Shown here: in pieces, positions 46,981 through 60,442 of the stretch | Layout of the letters: every line of letters starts with the position of its first letter | Numbering within the stretch: the stretch's first letter is position 1 | Assembly: GCA_022376465.1 (NCBI GenBank) | Contig: JACDTU010000001.1 | Coordinates: 2,542,001 to 2,606,000 of the forward strand | Direction of reading: 5' to 3' | From: Cubamyces lactineus | Taxonomy: Eukaryota > Basidiomycota > Agaricomycetes > Polyporales > Polyporaceae | DNA length: 64,000 nt | Program-made: the position numbers and the translations under genes | Notes under the pieces: model-generated | What the model was told of the DNA's origin: nothing | Databases searched by the model: none | What the model saw: the letters and a program-made list of their open reading frames with translations, nothing else

Positions 46981-49656
46981 CTAGTCGTAGAGATGGTCCT
47001 CATCCCGGCGGGCACGCTTGTTAGGCTGCTCATCATTCGTCCTCTGCCCGCCACGCATGGGCGCGGGCGTACGCATACGCCCGTTTGCGCCTCCGTGCGC
47101 GTTTTGGTTTCCACGCGGGTTGGTGGTTGCGCGCGGTCCAGCGCTCGCACGCGAGCCGAGAGCTCCGCGCTCGTTGCCGTACGACCGGGTGTTCGCGTTC
47201 GTCGGCACACTGGCGGCGTTCACGCCAGGAGTACCAGTCGCCATGCTCCCTTCGGGGTCGCGTACGGAGGGAGGTAGGAGGAAGCTGTTCGCGCGCGCGC
47301 GAGGGTTCGCAGAGTCTCGCACCCATCCAGGGAGGCGCGGGAAGGGGCACAGGTGGGTTGGGTGGTCAGCGCCGTGACAGACAGCACAGGGCGGGTTTCT
47401 CCACGGGGTACCTTGTCCATGCCATAGGGTTTCGTAGCCAAGGGTTACAGCCATTTCGCGCCAGTGTCGCCATTCCTCATATGAGTTCGTGGGCGAGTCG
47501 CAGTCCACCGAGGCGATTAGATTGCCGTTCCCGAGGGGCGTGATGCGGACTGCGATTGATGTGAGGATGCGATGCAACGCGACGACGATGGTGACATCCT
47601 GGAAGTCCGGATTCGCACGAAGGAGCTGGGTGGTGCTCTGGACGAAGGCAGGGGTGCGGAAAGCTCTTCGAACCGCCTCCTCGATTGGCGCTTGGTAATC
47701 CCTAGCGCCTCGGAAACCGGTGAGCGTGAAAAGGTATCGCTGGGTCTGGCTCGGGCGACCGTAGGCAAAGAAGGAGATCGCAGGAGAGATCCAGACACGG
47801 CCGCTGATGAGCCTGTCCGCCACGTCCTGGGAGATGTTGAGGATGACCCACGTACTCGGCGAGGTCCTCCGGGCTCCAGCGGGTGAGAGTTCAGCGGCCG
47901 GGGAGGACACGAGCGGGCTAGGGGCGTACGCGATCGCTTGTACCGCACTTCCGAGGGTTTCCATCAGGTAGTTTAGCCTGTGGAGTTGGGGGTACCCCTC
48001 GCCAGCAATCTGGATGAGCGCGTTCGGGCCCAGAGTGTCAGCTTCGAGGGCAGCGGTTCTGGCGCGGGTTTGGCCGTCGTAGAGTGCGAATGGGTGGGAA
48101 AAGTTGACTATCGGGAAGCCCTCCTCAGGCGCGGGCATGAACACGAAACCGGCAGCTTCGGCAGCGAGCCTGTATGGGTTGGGATCGGGTGAAACAGTCA
48201 AGGAGGGCCGTTGCTGAGTCTGGTCCGCTCCTGCGGTTCTCTCAGCCACCTCAGCAAGCGCAAGGTAGTTCACGAGGGAGTCGGACGGCGTTCGGGAGAC
48301 GTTCGCTGTCGGCCTCCGGGGGGCCGAGGGGCCGGGTGTAGGAGCGCGAGTGCGAGGGGAGTTAGTTCGCACACTATCGTTGGCGGACCAAAGCGGGAGG
48401 TACACATCATCCGCCTCGTCGAGGTAGCGCAGGTTGGGAGGGAGATCCCTCGGTCTCGGTGTTGGCACGGCCTGTGCAGGCACCAGCCAACCGTCGACCA
48501 CTGTAAGAGACAGAAAGGTGAGGAGGCGTTCATCGCAACAGGCAGTACGCTCACCATCCGGCTGCTGCTGGGTTTCCAGGCGGGGCGCGCTCATAGCTGG
48601 CTCCCGTCCCATCGCCGACGATGCAGGGGTTGAGGCAGGGACCGGGCGTGCGTTACGCGTCGCTCGTCGCGTCGCAGGCGCTGTCAGGATCGGGTTCCGA
48701 TTCACTTCTGTGGCTAGAAGACCTCGGCGAAGCGGCTTTGGGCTGTGATCCGAGGCGCTCGCTGCGCGTCCCCGTCTCGTGGGCGGGCGTACGGCGTCTT
48801 TCTCCACAGTTTCTTCGGGTAGCTGGATGGGGGACCCTAGCCTGTCGTGGTCATCACGGCAAGGCAGTGTGGGTGGGGTCGTCGACCGTCGCCTTTTGCG
48901 GGAAGTCCGCGACACCTTCTGCTGCTTTTGGGGGCGCGGGCGCTCCACAGGGATCTCTCGGCTGTAGCGGGACTCGTCTATGGTCATCCCAGCGTTCACC
49001 TGGGAAGGGGTCAGGACGTGGGTAAGGCGCAGGCAGTCGGCAAAACGTACGGGGGAGGCAGGCAGGTTGAGATACTCGTCCATGAGCCCAGCATCTACCA
49101 GAGGGGTCTCCAGGTCCGCCGATTGGGCGGGCGACGCGCGTACGCTGGGGGAGGGACCCATCGAGGTAAAGTTGTCGGTGTGGCGCGCTTCAGGTGCAGG
49201 CCGGGGCTCTTGTTGCGACACGTCAGGGTCCTCCCCTGGACCCGCATCTGGGTTGGGGCTCGCCGCCGAGCCAGTCGAGACTGTGGCAGAACCCAGCGAG
49301 AGTGGGGAGTTGACACGCCTGTCTCTGCGTGGTGTACCAGGCGGCGCCGCAGCAGCTTGGAGGTATGTTAGCGGCGCATCAATGGGCGGGAGCACAGGGC
49401 GTGGACGCGGGCGCGGACGCGCTGCCAACACCATCCTCACAGGATCAGGAGGGGACGCAGACACTGGGGGAGGGGAAGCTACAGCAGCCGTGGGTGCGGT
49501 GGGGATCAAACGCGTTTTAGAGCGGGTGACGCGCTTGGCATTCATTCTTGGAGGCATCTGAACCAGGGGATGCGGGTACGGCGAGGAGAGTGGTGAGTAC
49601 AGTGGTTGGCTTTTAGAGGTTGAGAATTGGTCGAGGTCGTTACGTGCTGCTCGCAC
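46981..49656 (-). CDS. LINE ORF1: zinc-knuckle RNA-binding protein
   Basis: 891 codons, open throughout. The first half is Pro/Ala/Arg-rich and probably disordered, with a strong basic signal near residue 250 (SRTSRKRRRSTTPP). A folded region at about 600-750 (SPSTWVILNISQDVADRL to YEEWRHWREMAVTLGYE) probably corresponds to the RRM-like part of such proteins. It is followed by one perfect CX2CX4HX4C knuckle, CAVCHGADHPTHLC, at residues 757-770. The tail is Asn/Gly/Arg-rich and ends with NKRARRDED. LINE ORF1 products coat the RNA and act as chaperones. An alternative start (MPPRMNAKRVTRSKTR) lies 33 residues in. Confidence 0.88.
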   Translation of the reverse strand: MRAARNDLDQFSTSKSQPLYSPLSSPYPHPLVQMPPRMNAKRVTRSKTRLIPTAPTAAVASPPPVSASPPDPVRMVLAARPRPRPRPVLPPIDAPLTYLQAAAAPPGTPRRDRRVNSPLSLGSATVSTGSAASPNPDAGPGEDPDVSQQEPRPAPEARHTDNFTSMGPSPSVRASPAQSADLETPLVDAGLMDEYLNLPASPVRFADCLRLTHVLTPSQVNAGMTIDESRYSREIPVERPRPQKQQKVSRTSRKRRRSTTPPTLPCRDDHDRLGSPIQLPEETVEKDAVRPPTRRGRAASASDHSPKPLRRGLLATEVNRNPILTAPATRRATRNARPVPASTPASSAMGREPAMSAPRLETQQQPDGERTACCDERLLTFLSLTVVDGWLVPAQAVPTPRPRDLPPNLRYLDEADDVYLPLWSANDSVRTNSPRTRAPTPGPSAPRRPTANVSRTPSDSLVNYLALAEVAERTAGADQTQQRPSLTVSPDPNPYRLAAEAAGFVFMPAPEEGFPIVNFSHPFALYDGQTRARTAALEADTLGPNALIQIAGEGYPQLHRLNYLMETLGSAVQAIAYAPSPLVSSPAAELSPAGARRTSPSTWVILNISQDVADRLISGRVWISPAISFFAYGRPSQTQRYLFTLTGFRGARDYQAPIEEAVRRAFRTPAFVQSTTQLLRANPDFQDVTIVVALHRILTSIAVRITPLGNGNLIASVDCDSPTNSYEEWRHWREMAVTLGYETLWHGQGTPWRNPPCAVCHGADHPTHLCPFPRLPGWVRDSANPRARANSFLLPPSVRDPEGSMATGTPGVNAASVPTNANTRSYGNERGALGSRASAGPRATTNPRGNQNAHGGANGRMRTPAPMRGGQRTNDEQPNKRARRDEDHLYD

Positions 49657-49873
49657 ACCTTTTAAAGGCGGGTGCGCGCCATGTTCCTCGCTTTGGCGGG
49701 CGCAGGGTTATCATTTCACGTCCGAGAGGGGCGCATTCTCAAGATGCGGTCTGTGTTGGATTCGCAGTGGGGTGAGTTGCAGAGACAGAAGGTGGCAAGG
49801 GTTGTGGGTAGTCGCCGTCATCGTAACGGCATGGTCGAGCGCATGCACTCTCCTGCAGAGGGTCTTCCAGGCT

Positions 49874-51088
49874 TCAGCAGTTTGATGCCTCGCTCTCTAC
49901 AGCTTCTCCTCGCTGGGCCACCGTCACCGCTGCATCGCGGTTCCCATGTGCCACTCCTGCCGTTTCGTCCATCTGCGCTGGTCGTCCCAGAGGGTGCTGT
50001 GTCGGGCGAGACGGTCGCGGTGTTTCAAGTGCACGACGTGTCGGTGCGCTTCTTGTGTTCCATGCCACCGGGGGTCTAGGTAAGATGAGAGAGGGGTCCC
50101 ACTGCATCCAGTGTGCGTAGGAAGCGGACGTGGTGGTCGAAGGAGGACTGGAGGGCGCGGACGCCACATGGCTATGCTCTAAAGTGGGTATCTGGGAGGT
50201 CGGACCCGGGTCATCACGCGCAGTGCTGCCGGCATGGTTTCCCAGCGCCCGACCCGCTTCGGTTCGGCTTCCGCGGGGTGGTAAGATTGTTACGTTACCT
50301 CCGAGGCTGCGGCCTGCTTGCGTAAGCGTATGGCGCCTTCGCTGGCTCAGCGTCTGGGCTTCCTCCACATCAGACACTCTCTCGTCCTCGCTCGGAGGGC
50401 AGGCTTCGTCGCCCATTACTCCAGGCAATAGGGAGTCTTCTTCGGCATCCACTGATGTCTGGGCGCTAACGAAGGTTGCTGGTCTTGGTCGTTTCCACGG
50501 CCTCTCGCTTTCGCTATGGGGTGAGGCCACATCGTCGTCTGGGCGCCGCTTGCCTAGTCGCTCACATTCGTCCTTCAGCAGGCTGCTCCGGGTGAGCGAC
50601 AGCACAGGTCCCGTGGTCGGTGGTGGCCCGGGAAGGCGGGGCGCATGCATCTCCGGGTCATTCCACCAGTTCTCCGCAGCCAGAACGCGAAGTCGCTCGC
50701 TCAGACTGTCTGCAAAGGCTGTCTCACTCCACGCGTGGGACCGGTCGAGGCGCAGGAAGGCACGTCTCACAACAGCCTCCGGGTCCACACTCTTGATTAT
50801 AAGCTCAATGCGTTTTCCTGTGAGGTGTCTAACTCCGTGAATTCGTCCTACTACGTCCCAGTCAGTACTGCCATACCGGCTTGGGACTGGCTCCTCGCCA
50901 TCGCCACTCTGCTTGCATCTCAGCCAGACCATTCCACCCACTTCTAGGGATCCTTGCGGGGCGCACACTGCTTGGCACAGTTTAGTTGGTTCATCGCCGC
51001 CACCTGGGTCATTGCATAAGGTCAGTTGGACAACGTCGACCACGGTGAGTCGCGTTGGTTGGCTAGAGGTTTTGCCAGGAGGCAGCAT
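49874..51088 (-). CDS. LINE-encoded extra upstream ORF, unknown function
   Basis: 404 codons, open from ATG 51088, 217 bp upstream of the ORF1 start and inside the flanking direct repeats. The first ~135 residues look folded: LTVVDVVQLTLCNDPGGGDE, GGMVWLRCKQ, WDVVGRIHGVRHLTGKRIEL and RLDRSHAWSETAFADSLSER. They alternate hydrophobic strands with a helix. The rest is low-complexity with basic clusters (LGKRRPDD, RPWKRPRP) that could direct nuclear import. I recognise no domain. Canonical Tad-type elements have two ORFs, so this is an added gene, a captured sequence, or a 5' part of ORF1 separated by stops. Whether it is translated cannot be told from the sequence. Confidence 0.62.
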   Translation of the reverse strand: MLPPGKTSSQPTRLTVVDVVQLTLCNDPGGGDEPTKLCQAVCAPQGSLEVGGMVWLRCKQSGDGEEPVPSRYGSTDWDVVGRIHGVRHLTGKRIELIIKSVDPEAVVRRAFLRLDRSHAWSETAFADSLSERLRVLAAENWWNDPEMHAPRLPGPPPTTGPVLSLTRSSLLKDECERLGKRRPDDDVASPHSESERPWKRPRPATFVSAQTSVDAEEDSLLPGVMGDEACPPSEDERVSDVEEAQTLSQRRRHTLTQAGRSLGGNVTILPPRGSRTEAGRALGNHAGSTARDDPGPTSQIPTLEHSHVASAPSSPPSTTTSASYAHWMQWDPSLILPRPPVAWNTRSAPTRRALETPRPSRPTQHPLGRPAQMDETAGVAHGNRDAAVTVAQRGEAVESEASNC

Positions 51089-52619
51089 GAGGAGGGAGCA
51101 GAGTGCGTTATACGCGCTAACCTCTCACCATCTAGTGGCTACTTGTATGCCAAGTTCTGGAGTGCGCATTCGTGACGCTCCGGGTGGTGCATCGTTCCCT
51201 GATTCGCCACGAAACAGTGAGTGAAGTTCTGTGCGGGTCTGTTCGTTTGCTTACACGCTTTCCTAGGCTCATGGGCGAAGTGGGAATTGGCCTGCCTCGC
51301 TCACTTGGTGGGTCGGATTTGCAGCGCCAGGAGGAAGTGGGGAAAGAAACGCAACGGTGAGCCCCAAGTTATGTGCTCGCACCGCAGTCGCTGGCACTGA
51401 TAGAGTCTTTTAGCGTTGATCAAGGAGAGGAAGCTTTGGGGACGCATGGTCCTGCACTCTTCGTGTGTGGAGCTCTCTCGTCTGCTCACATCTGGTGACC
51501 CCCTGTGGGAGTGCAGTGGCGCTATCAGGTCTTGTGTTGTGCGCCATGAGTAATGCAGACAAGATTTTTTCCCATAGTACACACAGGCGCATGCTACACG
51601 TTGTGCCATCCAGCCGTGACGCCCCGCTTGCCTGCTTCTCAGCAGAGGTGGCGGCGATTGGTCATCTGCAGCCACCACAAGTCGCTATAGTGAATCGAAG
51701 CCTCGGCCAGGGAGTGAGAGCAGCGTCAATCCCTTGCCCCACGTCAGCAGATAGGCCGCAATCATTGCTGAAGGTATCTGCGCATGGCTAAGGGCTTGGA
51801 CAAGGTGACCATTGCCAGAGTCAGTGTCGGCGACACCAAGACAAAGGTATTGCACCGGATTCCCATCGGTAGATTTTCACTCGCGTTATCGAGCTGACGA
51901 CATCACTGGTGACCGGCGCATTATCTCCAGACAGACTCACGTAGATTACACAGGAGGGCTCAGCCGCCGTAACAGGCGTCAAGGAGTCCTCCACCCACAC
52001 TTGACGCCAGAGAAGGTACAGTGCCAAAGGGCGAGTTCAACACAGTGCATACCAGCGGGTCGGGGTAGGGGGTTTACTGCGAGGTACACACTGTGCGGGG
52101 TTGGCCGGACCGGCCAGCCCACAGGGTATGCATGCACATGGGAGGTACAGGTCTCGTAAGACTGGGCTCCGAGGAGCGCATGGAGTCATTCTAGGACGGG
52201 CTAGCGCCCACACCACGCCAAGCCGCTCGTTCACCCTCGTCGGTCCACGGTTTCGAGGCCGCGTCACGGTTCAAGGGCACGTCCCGACGCAAGTTCAGCA
52301 CACTCTGTTCTCTTAACTCGTTATCGTCACCTCCGGCCCCTCCGGGCACTCTCAGTGTTGGCGGGTATCGTCGTACAGTAACATACCATACTTCGACGTG
52401 CGCGAGCAGGGCCATACTCATTTTGAGCTCGACGGCCTCACCACTTCTCGAGATCTCCTGTCAGACGGACATCCGTGGGCCATTAATCACATCGTAGGGG
52501 AGCCGTGTCACTCCAAGAACATCACAGCCTTCGTATTTTCATGTATCCCCGGTCGGTGGGCTAGGCCGAACCGTGGGAAAGTACAGGTGGTGGTGGTACA
52601 GGTGAGAGGAGCCCCCCTC
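51089..52619 (-). other. LINE 5' untranslated region
   Basis: 1.53 kb from the ORF0 start to the flanking repeat. No long open frame or known domain. LINE internal promoters lie in this part; I see no clear core element. The outermost bases (GAGGGGGGCTCCTC on the element's sense strand) could form a small hairpin. Confidence 0.55.
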
Positions 52620-52635
52620 TTCTCAGCCTCTCTCT
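52620..52635. repeat. Target-site duplication, copy next to the LINE 5' end
   Basis: TTCTCAGCCTCTCTCT, identical to 41069-41084. It marks the boundary between the element 5' end and host DNA. Confidence 0.88.
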
Positions 52636-53250
52636 ACCCACAGTCTAGACTACCGGCCTGGCAGTGAAAAGCGCAACTTCGCTACTCGACTCTGCTCTCG
52701 TCCATGCCGCCACAGAAGCGTTCTGCCCTTGGCTATGTCACAGCGCACGTTCAACTCGCGGACTTCGCTCCGTTTGTGCCGTGAATCATACGCCCGTGGG
52801 CACAGGCACGCTATATAAAGTTGCGCACCGGACTGCTCTCTGCCCACGGTGGTGCACCCGTTTCCTGTGCCCTGGCTGATTCGCCGAGGAATGCGCGTGC
52901 TTCGGTGCCCTGCGCTCGCTTTGAGGGTGGGTTGCCGTAATACCTCCGAGCGCGCGCTCCCGACGGTATTTGAGTTTGTGTAATGCGGCACGCCATGACG
53001 CCTGCGGGCACACGCAGTCCGCGAACGGGGTGCGTGCATCGGCGGCATGCTACCACGGACTTCACTTGCTCTCTTCCTGTGCATCGGACGGCGCGCCGCA
53101 CGGAGTGGCCTGCGCACGGATAAACGGGTGCAGTCCTCCGTGCTTGCGCGTGCGCATGAATTCTGGATACTGATACAACCGACAAGACTGCTTCCAAGTT
53201 CTACACCAGCACGCCAGCCTCAGCTGCAACCCGCCAGGCGGATTCTCCGG
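52636..53250. other. Host flank between LINE and oxidoreductase 3' end
   Basis: No gene recognised. A TATATAAAG-like string near 52811-52820 on the plus strand is followed by no supported coding region. Confidence 0.4.
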
Positions 53251-54735
53251 CTACACCTTAGCGAGCTCCACCAGGTCGACCAGCGCGCCATCGCTGTTGA
53301 GCGCCGCCTGAATGAACGCTACGTCCACAAGCGTGCCGCGCGGGTCGTCTATGCCGTCGTCCGAGCCGTCTATCGCCTGCAGGAAGCTCTCGATCTCCTT
53401 CTGGATGCCGACCTCGTTCTCCTCGATCACCTCAGTCGCCTCCCGTCCAGTCGGCTTCCCGTCCTTGTCGCGAATGATGGTCTTGACAGAGACGCGCATA
53501 ACTCCGTTGGCGCGCGACGCCTCGAGCCAGCCCTCCGTGCCGGTGACGGTGATGTTGTTTCCTGCCTCGCTCGCGCGGGACGCGGTGGGCGCGCCCCAGG
53601 TCAGCTCGACGAGCCCGTGCGAGCCATCTTCGGACTTGACGATGGCGTTGATGGTGTCGTGTGGAGGCAGAATGTCCTTTGCGAGCGAGGCAAACGCTGA
53701 GACCGCCTTGAGCGGACTCGGAAGGATGACACGCAGTGCGGCGATGGTGTGCTAGTTTCAGAGTCGGAGCAACGGTCAGTCAGGTGTCAGCGCGGTTTGC
53801 GTGAGGGACTCCGAGCTCCCGTGAAAGGACGCCGGGGTATATGGAGGAAACTTACGACGCCACCATCGAGCTGGATTTGCCAAGGAGACAGGGCACGGCG
53901 GTGAAGGCCGGTCAGGAACCCAGGCTGCACTAGATCAGGGGTGCGTGACCACATACCAAGAAACCGCCTTGATACTGCAGCACGAATTTATTAATATCTG
54001 GTTAAGCTCAAAGGGCCACATGCGCATTAGACACATGTAGCATACGACTTACCTCTGGAACGGTGCGCCAGGGGGTCTTGTACCACTTTGAGTTCTCGTC
54101 GATATAATTGACGACGCGGGCGTTGTAGAAGGTGACCTTTCCGATCTTGCCTTCCTGGATGACCCGCCGCGCGGCGTGGTACCCAGGCTCTGCCTCGAAA
54201 TTCTCCGCGACGCGCCAGACGAGGCCTTTAGGTTTGTACTTTGCTTCGTACTCCTTGATCAGGGCGCGGCCCTGCGCGACGTCAGGGGCGACTGGCTTTT
54301 CGCTCAGGACGTGCTTGCCGGCGGCGAGAGCTTTGAGGATCACGCCCGGCTGCACGGTGATCGGGAGTACGACGATGACCGCAGCGATGTCAGATCTGGC
54401 AAGAAGTGCGTCGAGGGAGGCCGCCGGGTCCTCGTCGTGGTAAACATCAAGTGGGTTCTTGAGCTTGAGAATATCCTGCGCGTCTCGCGCGAACGCGGAT
54501 GCACTCTTGTTAGACCGCGAGTAGACCGCTTTGAGCTCGATGGCGTCTCCCAACAAGGCGATGGCAGGGAGATGAGCTGATCGCGCAGTGATTCGCCAAG
54601 AGCACAGAGAGGAAGAGCGTGTGTGCAGGAGCACGCAGGTGAATCTCCGGAAGTATGTCGAGTTTGAAGGGGCGGCGACTTACCCTCTGTGGCGAATATC
54701 CCGGAGCCTAGGATGGCAACACCTTTGGCGGGCAT
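53251..54735 (-). CDS. Gfo/Idh/MocA-family NAD(P)-dependent oxidoreductase
   Basis: MPAKGVAILGSGIFATEAHL gives the Rossmann GxGxxA loop, split by intron 1. It is followed by ELKAVYSRSNKSA, LDALLARSDIAAVIVVLPIT, GKHVLSEKPVAPD with the family EKP lysine motif, and WRVAENFEAEPGY. After RTVPE, two tiny exons of 18 nt (53957-53974) and 15 nt (53856-53870) supply YQGGFL and LDGGV, and the next exon begins HTIAALRVILPSPLKAVSAF. Together they rebuild the conserved GGFxxDGGVH substrate-site motif. The C-terminal domain ends LVDLVELAKV. About 390 residues, no signal peptide, so probably cytosolic. Members oxidise sugars, inositols or diols; the substrate cannot be told here. Confidence 0.9.
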
Positions 54736-56878
54736 GGCTGATTGTGAAAATCCGTTGAATAGACGGACGCGTCGGTTGGTGGTGAGTGTTAGGCTCTTCG
54801 ATTGCTACACGGCGAGTCCGCCCTCTGCAGGAAACCTACAGAATCGTGTGATATGTGTAATCACGAAGGTGATCTTAAGAGAATCGCATTTGGAGACCCG
54901 TGTGCGCAACACAAGAGGGGCCATTTCTTAAGATTTTCTTAAGAGTGAACCTCGGCAACGCTGTGAGATTGATGCGAGATGGAAGGCGCTACCGAACAAA
55001 TCCGAACAAATCCGATTGATTCCGAAATCGATTCACGCCCACAGCATTCCGTATAGGAATCAGAGATGAAATATATTCAGTGCCTGCGATATCTACTCTA
55101 CTCTACATACAAGTTGTGGTATCTGTTAGAGGGGCTGTGCTGAGTGATCAGGACAATAACGTACCATAGAGGGAACACGTACCTCTGAGCTTAAGTGGTT
55201 TAGTCGCTCTTGGCCCTTGAGATACGTGCGCATGAACGAGCTGACACAGATTAGCCATGGTGATTGCAGGCGAATGGGGCGCAAAAGACTCACCACAGAG
55301 CTTGAGGATGCACATAGTGACTAGAGCAATTTGTGACGTGGCACCCGTTGGCGATGCTGGATGGCGTTCTCGACGATGTTATGTTGGTTGCCTAGTATGA
55401 TGGGCAGCAGTATCGCTCACCTTGCAAAGCCCAACGGGCAGATAATTGCACATCAATTCGTAGCGAGGCTATGCGTCAGCTATCAGCGATGACTACTTAC
55501 CTTAGGCTCTCTTGTTTTGGCACGAAAAGTACAAACGCGGAGTGAACAAGTCACTAGAGGGAGTCGCATGAGGGAGACTGGCGCAGACTAACGCAGAGAG
55601 ACCGATGTCGAAAGGATCAGGGTCAGAAGGCGAGGGGACCAAGCTCAGTCATGGTGGTTCGAGTTGAACGTTGAAGACGGTTGCAACAGTGGGATCAGCG
55701 CAACCTGCGTGGAAAGAGCTGGAAAACGTACAGTTCGTGACATATTGTCACATGTTCACACGGTCACTGGGTCAGGCTGCCGAAATCGTGCCCGAGGGAC
55801 GGGGCTGCCGTGTGAACCACCTGCCCTTTCTTGTCTCCCCTGCCGACGTTGTCAAAGGCCAAGGTGATTAGCGCCTTCTTGACCTTAAAAATATTTGAGA
55901 TCACTCTGCGACGATCTCAATTCCTGCCCCACATAAGATTATCTCGGTTCGACCTGCAATCCATCACAAGAAGTCATCACAGACAATTTGCAGGCGGGTC
56001 CTCTCTTAAGAATCTCGCAGATTCCTCCCTGGCCGTGTATCGGATGGAAGACAAGATGATGGGCTGTTGATGGTTATATGGGACGCCCGAGTGAGGGGCA
56101 CCCGGAGAAATTTCGGCATAGGGCAGACGAGGTGACCGACCTCTATCGTCCATGCTTTGATTTAGCTCTCTTTGAGCGGCCGCCACCTCTATTCAGTCAG
56201 GCGGTGAAGGGTGCTGATCGTTGGTTGCATAGAAGAGGGTATGTTCGAGGTGGCCATGGCGTGACAGAGAGAGCTGAGGCTCAGTCATCCCGGGCGCGGG
56301 CTGCGGCTACGGGCGGACGAGACGACTGGACGAGAATAGGCTGAGGCTGGTACCGGCCCAGCGGTTTTTACGTCTGGTCGAACCCAGGGCGACCTCCCCG
56401 TCTCTGTTTCTCTCGCTAAACGTAGGATTGTGATATTTGGCCGGAAGACTGTGGCCGATGACGAGGGCACAGCACCCTGGCCGGAGCTGTTCCGGAGTAT
56501 CCAGGGATCTCATAAAGTCAATTTCCATACCTCGCCTGCTGTTTGCTGCTCGCCACTGATCTCGTCCACGCAGGAGAAACGCAAGGCGGCTGGAGCACAG
56601 GAAACGGGGTACCTGCCATGTTCTGCGGGAAAATTCCTGCACGGGAAGATCCAACACAGTGCGGTTTCCACGCCCGGGCTGCAGAAGAAAGCTCGCACTC
56701 GCCACGCCTGGCGTTCGAGAGGACCGAGTTTCCCCTCCGGACTATCCTCGGTCCTCCGTTGTCGGATGTGCCGTTCCAAGCCCTCGAGAGATGATATCGG
56801 CATTGGTTCCTCCCAACACTTTAAGAGCAAACATGTTCGCAGCCCTCCTCCGCCTTTCCCGTACACCCTCCGACCACC
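54736..56878. other. 2.1-kb divergent intergenic region
   Basis: It lies between the divergent starts of the oxidoreductase and the beta-glucosidase and holds both promoters. Visible small repeats are two TTCTTAAG motifs at about 54925-54945 and a short tandem CCGAACAAAT near 54990-55010. The many short frames show no family motifs. No gene is called. Confidence 0.4.
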
Positions 56879-59878
<3,000 letters not shown>

Positions 59879-60442
59879 ACATAGACGTGGACAGTGTTCG
59901 CAGTAGCATTTATACCTGCTCTTGCTCACGTTCAGCCAGATACTTTCTTATGACGCGATGACCACGATGTCGCTTTGCCCCATGTTACCCTCCCTCTCCC
60001 CTTTCTTGTCGCCCGCTTTCCCTTGCACTTGCCCCATTTCCACATGCCTCTTATCGTACTTTCACTACTGTGTAGCTATTCGTTCATGACCGACTCCACC
60101 AGTGTACTTGTAACCCATGCTCCTTGCGTTTACCCGCCTTATTTATGTCGTCTGCACCAAAGGACAGAACAAAACACACGCGTACCCCGAAGACATGTGA
60201 AGTTATCGAAGGTGGAAAAGTTCGAGAGCCTGCGAACGGCGCGGCGAGGTCGGATATGGGCGCTGCAGGCCTCGTGGCGGTGGTCGTGTTCGTCCGTGGC
60301 TGCGTAGACGCCCGGTATAAAAGCACCGGCTTACCCTCCGCCTTCACGGAACACTATCGCCCTGTGCCTCCTCCCTCGCCACTGCTCGACTGTTGTCCCG
60401 TGTTAATATATTCGCTGGAATTGCGCAAACTGAGGATCGGTC
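59879..60442. other. Intergenic between beta-glucosidase and proline-rich gene
   Basis: Contains the 3' region of the GH1 gene and the promoter of the next gene. No other coding block is recognised. Confidence 0.45.
60316..60323 (+). promoter_or_regulatory. TATA box of the proline-rich gene
   Basis: TATAAAAG, about 120 bp upstream of the ATG at 60443; the distance allows a leader of about 90 nt. Confidence 0.5.

Larger units (their letters stand above)
41085..52619 (-). mobile_element. Full-length Tad-type LINE retrotransposon, 11.5 kb
   Basis: The element is read on the minus strand. A perfect 16-bp direct repeat flanks it, and its 3' end is an A-tract (T-run 41084-41093 on the plus strand) just beyond a short 3' UTR of about 125 bp. 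No long terminal repeats are present. In order it has a 1.5-kb 5' UTR, a 404-aa ORF of unknown function (51088-49874), a zinc-knuckle ORF1 (49656-46981), a 729-bp gap, and ORF2 (46251-41218) with AP endonuclease, reverse transcriptase and RNase H. The RNase H domain after the RT and the fungal host fit the Tad1 clade. All three frames are free of stops or frameshifts. With an undecayed target duplication, this argues for a recent, perhaps still mobile copy. Confidence 0.9.

Noticed and set aside
41085..52619. LTR retrotransposon
   Set aside because: No long terminal repeats, no integrase or protease; APE endonuclease, poly(A) end and a variable-length target duplication fit a LINE.
53047..53700. 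217-codon plus-strand open frame
   Set aside because: It lies antisense to the Gfo/Idh/MocA gene, whose minus-strand exons carry clear family motifs; the frame is a by-product of GC-rich codons.
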